From contig CAVZFD010000005.1 in assembly GCA_963774455.1 (NCBI GenBank), positions 1,054,001-1,118,000 of the forward strand: a stretch of 64,000 nucleotides of DNA, given 5' to 3'. This document shows, piece by piece, positions 18,433-27,283 of this stretch; the first letter of the stretch is position 1, and each line of letters opens with the position of its first letter. Both the position numbers and the translations under genes were made by a program. Below the pieces are notes generated by a model, which was given only the letters and a program-made list of their open reading frames with translations, made no database searches and was not told where the DNA came from. The stretch comes from DATFVA01 sp963774455. Its GTDB lineage: Bacteria > Bacteroidota > Ignavibacteria > Ignavibacteriales > Ignavibacteriaceae.

Positions 18433-19311
18433 TTGATGAGAAATTTTTTTTCAGCATTGTTAGCCGGAATTTTAATACTCATTTCTGTAATCATTCTGGC
18501 AGCTACTGTGTATTCGTTATATATTATTTTAAGAGAGCCGCTCCCTGTCTTTGAAATGAATTATTCCGGCCTGAATGGATGGATCAGATATTTCGAATTC
18601 CCGCTTCTCTCATCTGCTGCTTTTCTTTATGTAATGACTTTATTATTTACAATTCTCAGAATTCAGCAGGTGAATGATTCCTTCAGGATAATCAGAAATG
18701 AAGTGTTTGAAGCAGATAAACCGAGGTTATTCCTAAAGCCGTTGAACATTAGATTTATTACGGATGCGGGACTGGGAAAACTTTCCTTCAAATTCAACGG
18801 AAGCGACACTTCCGCTATACAGATTATAAATGCGGGGAAGGAACCGGCACTTGAAGTAAAAAGCAGATTTTCTTTTGATCTGAAAAGCTCTATTAAGCTG
18901 ATAAAGACCAATGATTTGTTCCATTTGTTCACTATTGACGACGATGATAAAATTGTGACCATTAAATCGGAAAAGCTTGGTTATTCCTCTTCTAGGGAAA
19001 CCATCCTGATTAATAACTGGCAGCAAAATGATTTTATACTGCCCACCGGTCAGAATTCTCTGACATTCGGTGTTGAGGTACCAGACGTTTATCCTGAATT
19101 ATTTTTCTGGTATAATGAAATTACAAATGGCGACAAAGTCAATGAATTTCCTGAGCTAAGATGTCAATTTGAGTACAAAAGAATTAATAATACGATTATT
19201 AAACAGACGTTTAGCATAAAACTTGCGGAAGTGGAATATTCGCCGGGACTAAGAGGAGATAAACTTTATGATTCTTCTTCAACGTTCATTACTGAACTTA
19301 AATTAATGTAA
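18433..19311 (+). CDS. membrane protein of unknown function
   Basis: A 292-residue protein with two N-terminal transmembrane segments (about 8-30 and 52-75, 'ALLAGILILISVIILAA' and 'FLYVMTLLFTILRI'). A soluble domain of about 215 residues follows, with beta-strand-like alternation. I recognise no family. It begins about 130 bp after the Crp-family gene on the same strand, and its end overlaps the convergent response regulator by 14 bases. Confidence 0.62.
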   Translation: MMRNFFSALLAGILILISVIILAATVYSLYIILREPLPVFEMNYSGLNGWIRYFEFPLLSSAAFLYVMTLLFTILRIQQVNDSFRIIRNEVFEADKPRLFLKPLNIRFITDAGLGKLSFKFNGSDTSAIQIINAGKEPALEVKSRFSFDLKSSIKLIKTNDLFHLFTIDDDDKIVTIKSEKLGYSSSRETILINNWQQNDFILPTGQNSLTFGVEVPDVYPELFFWYNEITNGDKVNEFPELRCQFEYKRINNTIIKQTFSIKLAEVEYSPGLRGDKLYDSSSTFITELKLM

Positions 19312-19708
19312 AAAAAGTTGAAATCTTTATATTATTTACTTTCTCAAAAGTGAGCGCATTCTGCACCGCTAAGAGTACTTCATTAAGGTTTACCGGTTTT
19401 ATAAATACTGCTGCCGGTTTAAGTCTCTCAATTTCCTGTCGATGTTTCGGGTTAGAAAGAGCGGATACAAATATAAACGGTATCGAAAACTTATTTAATT
19501 CTTCTGCAATATCGATCCCTGTTATTTCACCGTCCAATATCACATCGAGGATAGCAAGATCGGGTTTTTTGTCTCTTATGGCTTTGAATGCATCATCACC
19601 GGTTAGGTAATACATGGTATTCTTATAGCCTTTACTTATGAGAAACCTCATTATATCCAGTGCAATAATAGCTTTGTCCTCTACCACCATTATTTTAGGA
19701 CTTTTCAT
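19298..19708 (-). CDS. single-domain response regulator
   Basis: A receiver-only protein of 136 residues. The conserved positions are E10-D11, phospho-acceptor D55 ('LAILDVILDG'), serine at the switch position S82 ('FVSALS') and K104 ('FIKP'). I chose the ATG at 19708 because GGAG lies seven to ten bases upstream; an ATG at 19720 and a TTG at 19735 are in frame. The C-terminal tail ('NNIKISTFFTLI') extends beyond the domain and overlaps the convergent membrane protein gene. Confidence 0.86.
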   Translation of the reverse strand: MKSPKIMVVEDKAIIALDIMRFLISKGYKNTMYYLTGDDAFKAIRDKKPDLAILDVILDGEITGIDIAEELNKFSIPFIFVSALSNPKHRQEIERLKPAAVFIKPVNLNEVLLAVQNALTFEKVNNIKISTFFTLI

Positions 19709-19968
19709 GTTTTTCTCCATTGGACCTAAAATCAAATAAAATTATTAATTATTATGTGTTACTGTGTAACTCTGTATTCAACATTACAATTTTTACATAA
19801 GCTATGTAATTGGTCCTGTTCCGGGATCTTGTTAACCATCCTGGGCTTGAGATAGAATGCTAATCTAAATAGTGCCCCGTTGTTGTTTATCTATTCGCTT
19901 TTTCGCACATTAAATATCGATCAAAAAATTTAAGTTTCTAATAATATTAAACCCGGAAGGAGATTATT

Positions 19969-20286
19969 ATGTGGACTGCCTGGATCAACCTGGTAATCGG
20001 TTTATGGCTGATAGTCAGTGGATTCGTTAATGATATCAGAAATCCTGCGCTTATAATAACTGCGGGGATAGTTATTCTGATTTCTAGCTTGCTGGGATTC
20101 ATAAGCACAAAAAGCTGGGAGGGAATATTAAATTTATTTATCGGAATATGGCTGATTCTATGCGGGAGCTGGTTTAATTTTTTAATGCCCTGGAATTTTT
20201 TTGTGACAGGAGGTATAGTATTTGTTTTTTCAGTCTGGAATATCGCTGAACATCCCCGTACAAAAACATCCCCGGATTCCGTTTAG
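19969..20286 (+). CDS. SPW-repeat integral membrane protein
   Basis: A 105-residue hydrophobic protein built of two similar halves: 'WINLVIGLWLIVSGF' (residues 4-18) and 'ILNLFIGIWLILCGSWF' (about 52-68). Each is followed by 'ITAGIVILISS' or 'VTGGIVFVFS'. This tandem pattern is that of the SPW repeat family, with four predicted membrane segments and no known function. AAGGAG with six-base spacing supports the ATG. Confidence 0.78.
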   Translation: MWTAWINLVIGLWLIVSGFVNDIRNPALIITAGIVILISSLLGFISTKSWEGILNLFIGIWLILCGSWFNFLMPWNFFVTGGIVFVFSVWNIAEHPRTKTSPDSV

Positions 20287-20402
20287 AAGTACCAAGGCCG
20301 GATTTTTATCGAAGTTTGGTCAAATCCGCTTGCAATTTTACCTATTCAAAAAACCAGTGTTTACTTATCTCTGCAAGACATTGTTTTTTAAGAGCTTAGT
20401 TG

Positions 20403-20476
20403 TACGCCCGGAAGGATTCGAACCCTCAACCTTTTGATCCGTAGTCAAACGCTCTATCCAGTTGAGCTACGGGCGC
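20403..20476 (-). tRNA. tRNA-Arg(ACG)
   Basis: A 74-base cloverleaf on the minus strand. The seven-base acceptor stem begins GCGCCCG and closes with a G-U pair; the D stem is GCTC/GAGC. The anticodon stem is TTTGA/TCAAA around loop CTACGGA, giving anticodon ACG. The T arm carries GGTTCGAATCC. CCA is not encoded. The A34 wobble base requires TadA, which is encoded at 9230-9712. Confidence 0.96.
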
Positions 20477-20675
20477 ATATTTTCAGGAAACAAATATAAT
20501 TATTAACGTTTTTATATACAATTTATAAACATTTTGTCCCTTAATCACATCTTCAATTTGGTTTAGATAAAGAATGGGAGGACAATGATAATAGGCACAG
20601 CATCCTAATAATATTATAATAATTTGCGTAAGAATTGAGTGGGCAGTTTAATAAAAAAATTAAGGAGCTGTCTTT

Positions 20676-20804
20676 ATGGAAGAGATTTATTTAGTTGCAG
20701 GCATCATTCTACTATATTTAATTTATAACCTATTCGTTCCGCCGCAGTATAAGAAATCAGACTTACTCGCGAAAACTAATTTAAGGTCATTATTCAGGAG
20801 TTAA
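20676..20804 (+). CDS. 42-residue single-span membrane protein
   Basis: An ORF of 43 codons starting ATG at 20676 and ending TAA. An ideal AAGGAG lies at 20662-20667 with eight-base spacing. The product opens 'MEEIYLVAGIILLYLIYNLF' (one membrane span), then has the polar tail 'VPPQYKKSDLLAK' ending in 'LRSLFRS'. An acidic start and basic end imply N-out, C-in topology. I recognise no family. A second 42-residue membrane ORF follows 171 bp downstream. Confidence 0.62.
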   Translation: MEEIYLVAGIILLYLIYNLFVPPQYKKSDLLAKTNLRSLFRS

Positions 20805-20975
20805 AGTACCTTGTGATTTCCCAATAATGATATTTTAGCCGTATGAATTCCCACATTTACAAAACCAGTCTTATTTATTGATAAAAAAAAAGGGTTACAG
20901 AAAAATCATTTCTGGTATATACTTTGTTTATTATCAAGATGAAACTTTTCCTTCATTATAGGCAAGGAGGCTGAA

Positions 20976-21104
20976 ATGAGTTGGCTAAGGCTGAAAAACT
21001 GGTTTGTTGAATATAATACTCTTCTTTTCATTCTATTTATTGCCCTCGGATGGCTGATCTCATGGGTAGGTGTAATAATCTTTATGGCACTCGTTTTAAA
21101 ATAA
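20976..21104 (+). CDS. 42-residue tryptophan-rich membrane protein
   Basis: An ORF of 43 codons from ATG 20976 to TAA 21104, with AAGGAGG at 20964-20970 and five-base spacing, about the best ribosome site in the window. The product begins 'MSWLRLKNWFVEYNTLLF', has a span 'ILFIALGWLISWVGVIIF', and ends 'MALVLK'. Four tryptophans and one long hydrophobic segment suggest an inner-membrane miniprotein. I recognise no family. The minus-strand ORF over the same bases lacks any ribosome site. Confidence 0.66.
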   Translation: MSWLRLKNWFVEYNTLLFILFIALGWLISWVGVIIFMALVLK

Positions 21105-21231
21105 ACTTTCAACTGATATTAATCTGAATAGAGGGTCCTGGATAATTCTTCTTCTTTCTTTCATATTACAACCTTTCCGGTTATTTTTATAGAAATATTT
21201 TTTCCACGTTTTTTAATGCAAAGGAAAGCCG

Positions 21232-22107
21232 ATGTTTAAAGGAACCGGAACCGCGCTAATTACTCCTTTTAATGAAGACCTTAGTGTTGATTATGATTCG
21301 CTCAGGAAAATAACTGTTCAGCAGATTAACGGGGGAGTGGATGCTCTCATTGTACTTGGAACTACCGGTGAATCTCCTGTTATAAATGATAATGAGAGAA
21401 AAAAAATTATCACTACAGTGCAGGAAACAGTCAGCGGAAAGATTCCGGTTATAGCAGGAACAGGTACAAATAATACAATGCATGTGGCTGAACTTAACAA
21501 GATGGCAGAAGATCTTGCAGTCGACGGACTCCTTATCGTCAACCCATATTATAATAAAGGGACCCAGTCAAGCTTAATTGAGCATTTTAGATATATTTCA
21601 GAAAGAACAACTCTTCCGATAATTTTGTATAATGTTCCTTCACGCACAGGCATGAATATCCTTCCTGAAACTGCAATAAGGATATATGAAGCATGCAAAA
21701 ATGTTGTAGGTATAAAGGAAGCCAGTGGAAATATCAGCCAGATTGCAGAACTTATCGCATTAAAACCATCGGAAATGCTTGTATACTCGGGGAATGATGA
21801 CCAGACCCTGCCTATCATATCGCTTGGGGGCTCAGGTGTAATCTCCGTTTTCTCAAATCCTTATCCTCAGTTAATGAAAAAATTGACTGATGCCCTCTTT
21901 AAAAATGAAATGGATGAAGCGCGGCTGCTGAACGATAAGTATAATGGGATGATGAATAAATTGTTCATTGAAGCGAGTCCGGCCCCGGTGAAATATGTAA
22001 TGAGCAGACTGGGGTACTGCAAGAATGTTCTTCGTTTACCTTTAAACAAGCTGACTGAAAAAAATAGTCCTGTTTTGGATGAAGCAATGGATACCATGGG
22101 AGAATAA
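21232..22107 (+). CDS. dapA: 4-hydroxy-tetrahydrodipicolinate synthase
   Basis: DapA condenses pyruvate with aspartate semialdehyde, the first step committed to lysine and diaminopimelate. The Schiff-base lysine is K162 in 'VGIKEASGN'. The proton relay residues T44-T45 ('GTTGESP') and Y133 ('LYNVPSRTG', with R138) are present. The length (291) is standard. It opens the dapA-dapB-dapH-lysC operon; dapB begins two bases after the stop. Confidence 0.97.
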   Translation: MFKGTGTALITPFNEDLSVDYDSLRKITVQQINGGVDALIVLGTTGESPVINDNERKKIITTVQETVSGKIPVIAGTGTNNTMHVAELNKMAEDLAVDGLLIVNPYYNKGTQSSLIEHFRYISERTTLPIILYNVPSRTGMNILPETAIRIYEACKNVVGIKEASGNISQIAELIALKPSEMLVYSGNDDQTLPIISLGGSGVISVFSNPYPQLMKKLTDALFKNEMDEARLLNDKYNGMMNKLFIEASPAPVKYVMSRLGYCKNVLRLPLNKLTEKNSPVLDEAMDTMGE

Positions 22108-22108
22108 T

Positions 22109-22780
22109 ATGGATGGAAACCTTGATTATGGATTGATCGGATACAGGGGAAGACTGGGAAATGAAGTCAAAAATCTCTTTTCCGAAATGGGATACAATCT
22201 GGTTTATACATCGGACATTGAAGGAGAAAATCTAACTTCTGAGCCGCGGTTAATTATTGATTGTTCTCTGCCCGACGCACTTGAAAAAAATATCATAACA
22301 GCAAAAAAATTTAATTCACCGTTTATTATTGCAGTAACGGGCCTATCAGACGAACAGATGACTGCTTTAAAAGAACTTTCCCAAACTCTGCCGGTAGTAC
22401 AGAGCTATAATTTTTCTATCGGCATACAGGTTCTGCTTAATCTCACAAAAAAAGCTGCCGCTTTGCTCGATGACTGGGATGTTGAGATAAGCGAGATCCA
22501 CCACCGGAATAAAAAGGATAAGCCTTCAGGAACTGCAAAAATGATTAAAAATCTCTTTGAAGGCAGGGATATAAATGTTTCTTCTTTTAGGCTCGGAGGT
22601 ATTCCCGGCGATCACTCTGTTGAATTCGGGGGAATGGGAGAAACTCTAAAGATTTCACATCATGCAATTTCGAGAAGAACTTTTGCGGAAGGGATACTTA
22701 AGTCTGCAGAATTTATTATAAATAAGAAAAACGGATTTTATTCTTTTACCGATGTAGTATTCGGTGAACACGGCAAATAA
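22109..22780 (+). CDS. dapB: 4-hydroxy-tetrahydrodipicolinate reductase
   Basis: DapB reduces the DapA product with NAD(P)H. The nucleotide-binding loop 'GLIGYRGRLG' is at residues 8-17, and the catalytic/substrate region is 'EIHHRNKKDKPSGTA'. I start it at ATG 22109, just after dapA with GGGAG upstream, giving 223 residues. An upstream start inside dapA (22079) would add ten residues that the family does not need. It is shorter than the E. coli enzyme (about 270), as is common in this phylum. Confidence 0.94.
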   Translation: MDGNLDYGLIGYRGRLGNEVKNLFSEMGYNLVYTSDIEGENLTSEPRLIIDCSLPDALEKNIITAKKFNSPFIIAVTGLSDEQMTALKELSQTLPVVQSYNFSIGIQVLLNLTKKAAALLDDWDVEISEIHHRNKKDKPSGTAKMIKNLFEGRDINVSSFRLGGIPGDHSVEFGGMGETLKISHHAISRRTFAEGILKSAEFIINKKNGFYSFTDVVFGEHGK

Positions 22781-22799
22781 TAAAAACTGAGGTTGAAAA

Positions 22800-23498
22800 T
22801 TGGATTCATATGAAGTTATCAACTACATTTCAAATGCAGAGAAAAAGACCCCTGCAAAAATATACCTCCAGGGAAGACTCGACAAGATAGATTTCGGGAA
22901 ACTGGATTTTTACGGTTCTGATAAATCAGGAATACTTTTCTGTGAATATAAGGAGTTCACCGAATTTCTTGAAATACACCAAGAGCATATTACCAAACAC
23001 AGAATAGAACTTGACAGAAGGAACTCTGCGATACCTCTGGCAGATTTATCTAAATTCAACTGCAGAATTGAACCAGGCGCGGTGATCAGGGATCTTGTGG
23101 AGATTGGCGATAACTGTGTTATTATGATGGGTGCGGTAATTAATATCGGAGCTGTGATCGGCCCGAAAACGATGATAGATATGAATGTGGTAGTAGGGGG
23201 AAGAGCTATAGTCGGGGATAACTGTCACATAGGTGCGGGCACCGTGCTTGCCGGGGTGATTGAACCGCCCAGCGCGGATCCTGTTGTAATTGAGAATGAT
23301 GTTCTGATCGGGGCAAATGTAGTTGTACTGGAAGGAGTAAGGGTTGGAAAAGGTGCTGTTGTTGCCGCCGGATCAATAGTTGTTAAAAATGTTGAGCCCT
23401 ATACGGTTGTTGCCGGTGTACCTGCTAAGGTCATAAAGAAAGTGGATGAAAAGACAAGAAGCAAGACCCAGCTTATGGAAACCCTGAGGAATCTCTGA
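22800..23498 (+). CDS. dapH: tetrahydrodipicolinate N-acetyltransferase
   Basis: DapH acetylates tetrahydrodipicolinate, which commits the cell to the acetylase branch of lysine synthesis. The N-terminal domain 'ISNAEKKTPAKIYLQG' matches the DapH family. The rest is a left-handed beta-helix of hexapeptide repeats ('IEPGAVIRDLVEIGDNCVIM', 'VGDNCHIGAGTVLAG'). The start is TTG at 22800, with GAGG about eight bases upstream; the nearby ATG at 22810 is out of frame. The stop overlaps the lysC start (ATGA-type). Confidence 0.93.
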   Translation: MDSYEVINYISNAEKKTPAKIYLQGRLDKIDFGKLDFYGSDKSGILFCEYKEFTEFLEIHQEHITKHRIELDRRNSAIPLADLSKFNCRIEPGAVIRDLVEIGDNCVIMMGAVINIGAVIGPKTMIDMNVVVGGRAIVGDNCHIGAGTVLAGVIEPPSADPVVIENDVLIGANVVVLEGVRVGKGAVVAAGSIVVKNVEPYTVVAGVPAKVIKKVDEKTRSKTQLMETLRNL

Positions 23499-24697
23499 TG
23501 CCTGTAATCGTACAAAAATACGGCGGGAGCAGTGTCGCAGATGCTGAAATGATAAAGAAAGTAGCAAGACTTATAGCTGCAGTGAAAAATAACGGAAACG
23601 ATGTTGTTGCTGTTGTCTCTGCTATGGGGAAAACCACAAATCAGCTTATAGAAATGGCTCATTCATTATCATCCGACCCTGAAAAGAGAGAACTTGATAT
23701 GCTGCTCAGTACCGGTGAGCGGATAACGATGGCTCTGCTCTGCATAGCATTGAATGACCTGGGAATAAAAGCAATTTCATTAACAGGTTCCCAATCAGGA
23801 ATAATAACCAACGACCGTTATAATGATGCGCGGGTAATTGAAGTCAGACCTTTCCGTGTTCAGGATGAGCTTGCAAAAGGACAGGTAGTGGTGATCGGAG
23901 GATTCCAGGGAGTCAGTTATAAAAGAGATATTACAACACTGGGACGCGGAGGCTCGGATACCTCTGCTATTGCCCTTGCCGCAGCATTGAATGCAGAAAG
24001 GTGTGAAATTTATTCTGATGTTGATGGTGTATATACCGCAGATCCCAATATAATAAAAGACGCAAAACATCTTCCCGAAATGTCGTTTCAGCAGCTCCAG
24101 GAGATGTCCGAAGCAGGGGCAAAAGTGCTGAATGCCCAGGCAGTACAGTTTGCCAAAGAAGCCAAGATCGCCATCTATGCCAGAAGCACTTTCAATCCCG
24201 GCCGTGAAACTGTTATAAGGGAGGCTCAGCCTTCAGACAGAACAAAGGTTATAGCGGTTGTACATGAGACCGATATTATAAGAATTATTCTTGAGGACAA
24301 AAGCATAGCAGAAATACTTAACTTTCTGGATTCGCGAAGTGCTGCAGTAAAGGAAATAAACTATCATTATTCTGATAAAAATGACGATGTCAGGACCTCC
24401 TTTGTTATCTCCAGAAAGAATGTTCATTCATGGAATAAAATCTCAAAAGAATTGACCGGAATGTATAATGATAAAATATTTATCGACGATACACTCGGGG
24501 CTGTGTCAATAATCGGAGAAGGATTCAGCCGGGATAATAAAATAATTACGGGTACCCTCGCCGTATTGGCTGAAAATCAGATCAGGTTTTACGGTGCAGC
24601 AACTACTTCATTCAGATTGTCGCTTCTGATCAAAAAAGAACTTATAGAAAAGGCTTCAGGCTTGCTTCACAGGTTCTGGGTAGAAACAGGGAACTAA
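23498..24697 (+). CDS. lysC: aspartate kinase
   Basis: LysC phosphorylates aspartate, the entry to lysine, threonine and methionine synthesis. The kinase signature 'KYGGSSV' is at residues 7-13; 'LLSTGERITMALL' and 'GRGGSDTSAIALAAAL' follow. The last 135 residues hold two ACT domains, where amino-acid feedback usually acts. With 399 residues it is a normal monofunctional kinase. It overlaps dapH by one base and closes the operon. Confidence 0.96.
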   Translation: MPVIVQKYGGSSVADAEMIKKVARLIAAVKNNGNDVVAVVSAMGKTTNQLIEMAHSLSSDPEKRELDMLLSTGERITMALLCIALNDLGIKAISLTGSQSGIITNDRYNDARVIEVRPFRVQDELAKGQVVVIGGFQGVSYKRDITTLGRGGSDTSAIALAAALNAERCEIYSDVDGVYTADPNIIKDAKHLPEMSFQQLQEMSEAGAKVLNAQAVQFAKEAKIAIYARSTFNPGRETVIREAQPSDRTKVIAVVHETDIIRIILEDKSIAEILNFLDSRSAAVKEINYHYSDKNDDVRTSFVISRKNVHSWNKISKELTGMYNDKIFIDDTLGAVSIIGEGFSRDNKIITGTLAVLAENQIRFYGAATTSFRLSLLIKKELIEKASGLLHRFWVETGN

Positions 24698-24779
24698 TAT
24701 CACGGGGACTCATATTTTTGGCATATTTTGCCTAACTTTACTACCTTAAAAAATTAATATATACCTTATATCCTGAATT

Positions 24780-27245
24780 ATGACTGAAAAAATGAACCCA
24801 AAACTTTCTATTCTACTTTTATTTTTAATTTTAGCTCCTTTATATATAAACGCACAGCAGCGGCAGCAAGGTTACGGTGGAGGAGGTAGTATGAACGGCG
24901 GTGTTATTTCCGGAACTGTTATTGATTCTGCTTCAAAAGCTCCAATAGAATATGCAAATATCGTTGTATTGTCGCTTAAAGATACAAGCGTAATAACTGG
25001 AACGATTACCGGTTCTGAAGGAAAATTTGCTTTACAGAAAGTACCTTTCGGCATATATTTTTTGGATATCAGGTTCATCGGTTTCAGGAAACAAAGATTT
25101 ACGATAGAATTATCTCCTCAAAGGGAAAGTATCAGTCTTGGGACTATCAGACTAAGATCAAGTGCCGTCAATCTTGAGAATGTTGTAGTTGAAGGTACAA
25201 GAAATCCTGTCACCTATCAGATTGATAAGAAAGTTATTGATGTTGATCAACTGGGAACAACGATTTCAGGGAATGCGGCGGAAGTATTGGAAAATGTACC
25301 TTCCGTAAGTGTGGATATAGAAGGTAATGTGAGTCTGCGCGGCAGCACAAATTTTACAGTACTAATAGACGGAAGGCCATCCGTAATGGATGCCCAGGAT
25401 ATCCTTCAGCAGATCCCGGCAACATCCATACAGTCAATTGAAATCATTACGAACCCTTCAGCCAAATATGATCCTGAGGGAACTGCGGGAATAATAAATA
25501 TCATCTTGAAGAAAAGACAGACGCAGGGTTTAAGCGGAGTGGTAAATGCTAATGCGGGATTCCATGATAAGTACGGGGGCGACTTCCTGTTTGAATATAA
25601 AACCAATTCCGTTAATTATAATTTCGGATTGAATTATAACCGCAGAATCTTTCCCGGAACAAGAAGGCAGGAAAACATATATATCCTTCCTTCCGGCTCA
25701 AATTACCTCAACTCAGCTGGAACAATGGAGTGGGGAAGAACCTCTTATGGAATCAGAGGAGGGATCGATTTTAATTTAAGTGAAAATGATCTGGTCAGTT
25801 TCGGAAGCCGTTATGGAAATGGTGAGCACCAGAGTAATTCAAGTCTGTCCTATATACAATGGGCAGAGAATTCCCCCGGTATTGACACGTACCGAAGTCT
25901 GATTAACAGCAATAGAAAAGGACAGTACTTCGCTTTGAATTCAAACTATCAGCATAAATTTGAAAAAGAAGGTCACGAACTCTCTGCAGAGCTTTTCTAC
26001 GGCCGCCATAGCGGGGATGAAAATTCTATCACTAACCGTATAGACTCCGGTATAATTACAGATGGAACCAAAACCACCGAATCCGGTCCGGAAAACGAAT
26101 ACAGAGGTAAGCTTGATTATATTCTTCCAATCGGCGAAAAAAATAAATTGGAGGCAGGCTACCAGGGTGAAGCCGAGCTTTCCACGGATATAAACGGTCT
26201 TTACTCATATGATTCAGCTGCAGGGAATTTTATTTTTGAACCCCTCTTCAGTAATACGAATAAATATAACAGAACTGAACAAGCAGTATATTCCATCTAT
26301 TCTGATGAGTGGGGGGATTTTGGTATCCAGGGAGGTCTGCGTGGAGAGTACACCTACCAGACTACAGACGTGAAGGAGCAAAACAAGTATTTCAAGATAG
26401 ACAGATGGGACTTTTTCCCGACGCTGCACAGCTCATATAAGCTCGGAGGCGGTTCTCAGCTGATGGCAAGTTATACAAAGAGAATAGACAGACCTCACGG
26501 CTGGAACCTGGAACCATTTATTACCTGGGTTGATGCAAATAATGTAAGACAGGGTAATCCCGGTCTTGCGCCTGAATTTATTGATTCATATGATGCCGGT
26601 ATTCAGACTTTCTTCGGTAAAGTCAATTTCTCTACAGATTTTTACTACAGGGTCACGCAGAATAAAATTGAAGACATCCGTTCCATATATCCGGATGCTC
26701 AAAATGTAACACTGACTACTTTCGAAAATATCGGGAAGGATTTCTCTCTCGGAACTGAATTTATGCTGATATATGATCCGTTGGAGTTCTGGGATATGAA
26801 CCTGATGGGCAACGTATACGACTACCGTGTGAATGGTAATCTGTACGGAGAATCTTTCGACCGTAAAAGTTTCAACTGGAATCTGAGGATGAATAATGTA
26901 TTCAGTATAACTAAAACAACAGCTTTACAAGTTAATGGCAGGTATAATAGTCCTTCTGTTTCATCCCAGGGAAGATCCGAAGGATTTTTCTCAGCCGATG
27001 TAGCCGTGAAACAGGATTTTATGGACAAACAGCTTTCCCTAACTTTGCAGGTCAGGGATATGCTGGGTACCGCAAGGTACGAGTATACATCGGCAAGTCC
27101 CGATCTTTACTCACACCAGTATTTCAACCGTGAATCACCGGTTGTTATGCTTAATATCAAATTCAATTTTAACAATTACAAACAAAAGAACTCTACAGAG
27201 CAGCCTGACAATGGTATGGATCAGGGACCGGAAGAATTTCAGTAA
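24780..27245 (+). CDS. TonB-dependent outer-membrane receptor (CarboxypepD-like/OMP family)
   Basis: An 821-residue outer-membrane protein. Residues 1-26 are the signal peptide. A CarboxypepD-regulatory-like domain follows (about 38-115, 'GGVISGTVIDSASKAPIEYA'), then a plug ('VLENVPSVSVDIEGNVSLRG', 'NPSAKYDPEGTAGIINI'), and a beta-barrel of the OMP_b-brl_3 type ending in the membrane. This group is common in Bacteroidota; the ligand cannot be read from sequence. It has a separate leader of about 80 bp after lysC. The M20 deacetylase gene follows 38 bp downstream. Confidence 0.9.
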   Translation: MTEKMNPKLSILLLFLILAPLYINAQQRQQGYGGGGSMNGGVISGTVIDSASKAPIEYANIVVLSLKDTSVITGTITGSEGKFALQKVPFGIYFLDIRFIGFRKQRFTIELSPQRESISLGTIRLRSSAVNLENVVVEGTRNPVTYQIDKKVIDVDQLGTTISGNAAEVLENVPSVSVDIEGNVSLRGSTNFTVLIDGRPSVMDAQDILQQIPATSIQSIEIITNPSAKYDPEGTAGIINIILKKRQTQGLSGVVNANAGFHDKYGGDFLFEYKTNSVNYNFGLNYNRRIFPGTRRQENIYILPSGSNYLNSAGTMEWGRTSYGIRGGIDFNLSENDLVSFGSRYGNGEHQSNSSLSYIQWAENSPGIDTYRSLINSNRKGQYFALNSNYQHKFEKEGHELSAELFYGRHSGDENSITNRIDSGIITDGTKTTESGPENEYRGKLDYILPIGEKNKLEAGYQGEAELSTDINGLYSYDSAAGNFIFEPLFSNTNKYNRTEQAVYSIYSDEWGDFGIQGGLRGEYTYQTTDVKEQNKYFKIDRWDFFPTLHSSYKLGGGSQLMASYTKRIDRPHGWNLEPFITWVDANNVRQGNPGLAPEFIDSYDAGIQTFFGKVNFSTDFYYRVTQNKIEDIRSIYPDAQNVTLTTFENIGKDFSLGTEFMLIYDPLEFWDMNLMGNVYDYRVNGNLYGESFDRKSFNWNLRMNNVFSITKTTALQVNGRYNSPSVSSQGRSEGFFSADVAVKQDFMDKQLSLTLQVRDMLGTARYEYTSASPDLYSHQYFNRESPVVMLNIKFNFNNYKQKNSTEQPDNGMDQGPEEFQ

Positions 27246-27283
27246 TTCAGGAAAATAGCAGCATAAAGGAACCGGCAAATAAT

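Noticed and set aside
20222..20437. Plus-strand ORF of 71 codons ending in RPEGFEPSTF
   Set aside because: Its C-terminus is the translation of antisense tRNA-Arg(ACG), and it overlaps the end of the SPW gene; no ribosome site.
20585..20608. Eight-codon ORF with GGGAGGA just upstream
   Set aside because: Too short to support; could be a leader peptide, but nothing else nearby suggests attenuation.
20906..21112. Minus-strand ORF of 68 codons
   Set aside because: It lies antisense to the 42-residue membrane ORF at 20976, which has the far better ribosome site and composition.
24712..24731. Repeated TATTTTTG / TATTTTG resembling a Bacteroidota -7 element before the TonB-dependent receptor
   Set aside because: No matching upstream TTTG element at the right distance; such AT-rich strings are frequent here.
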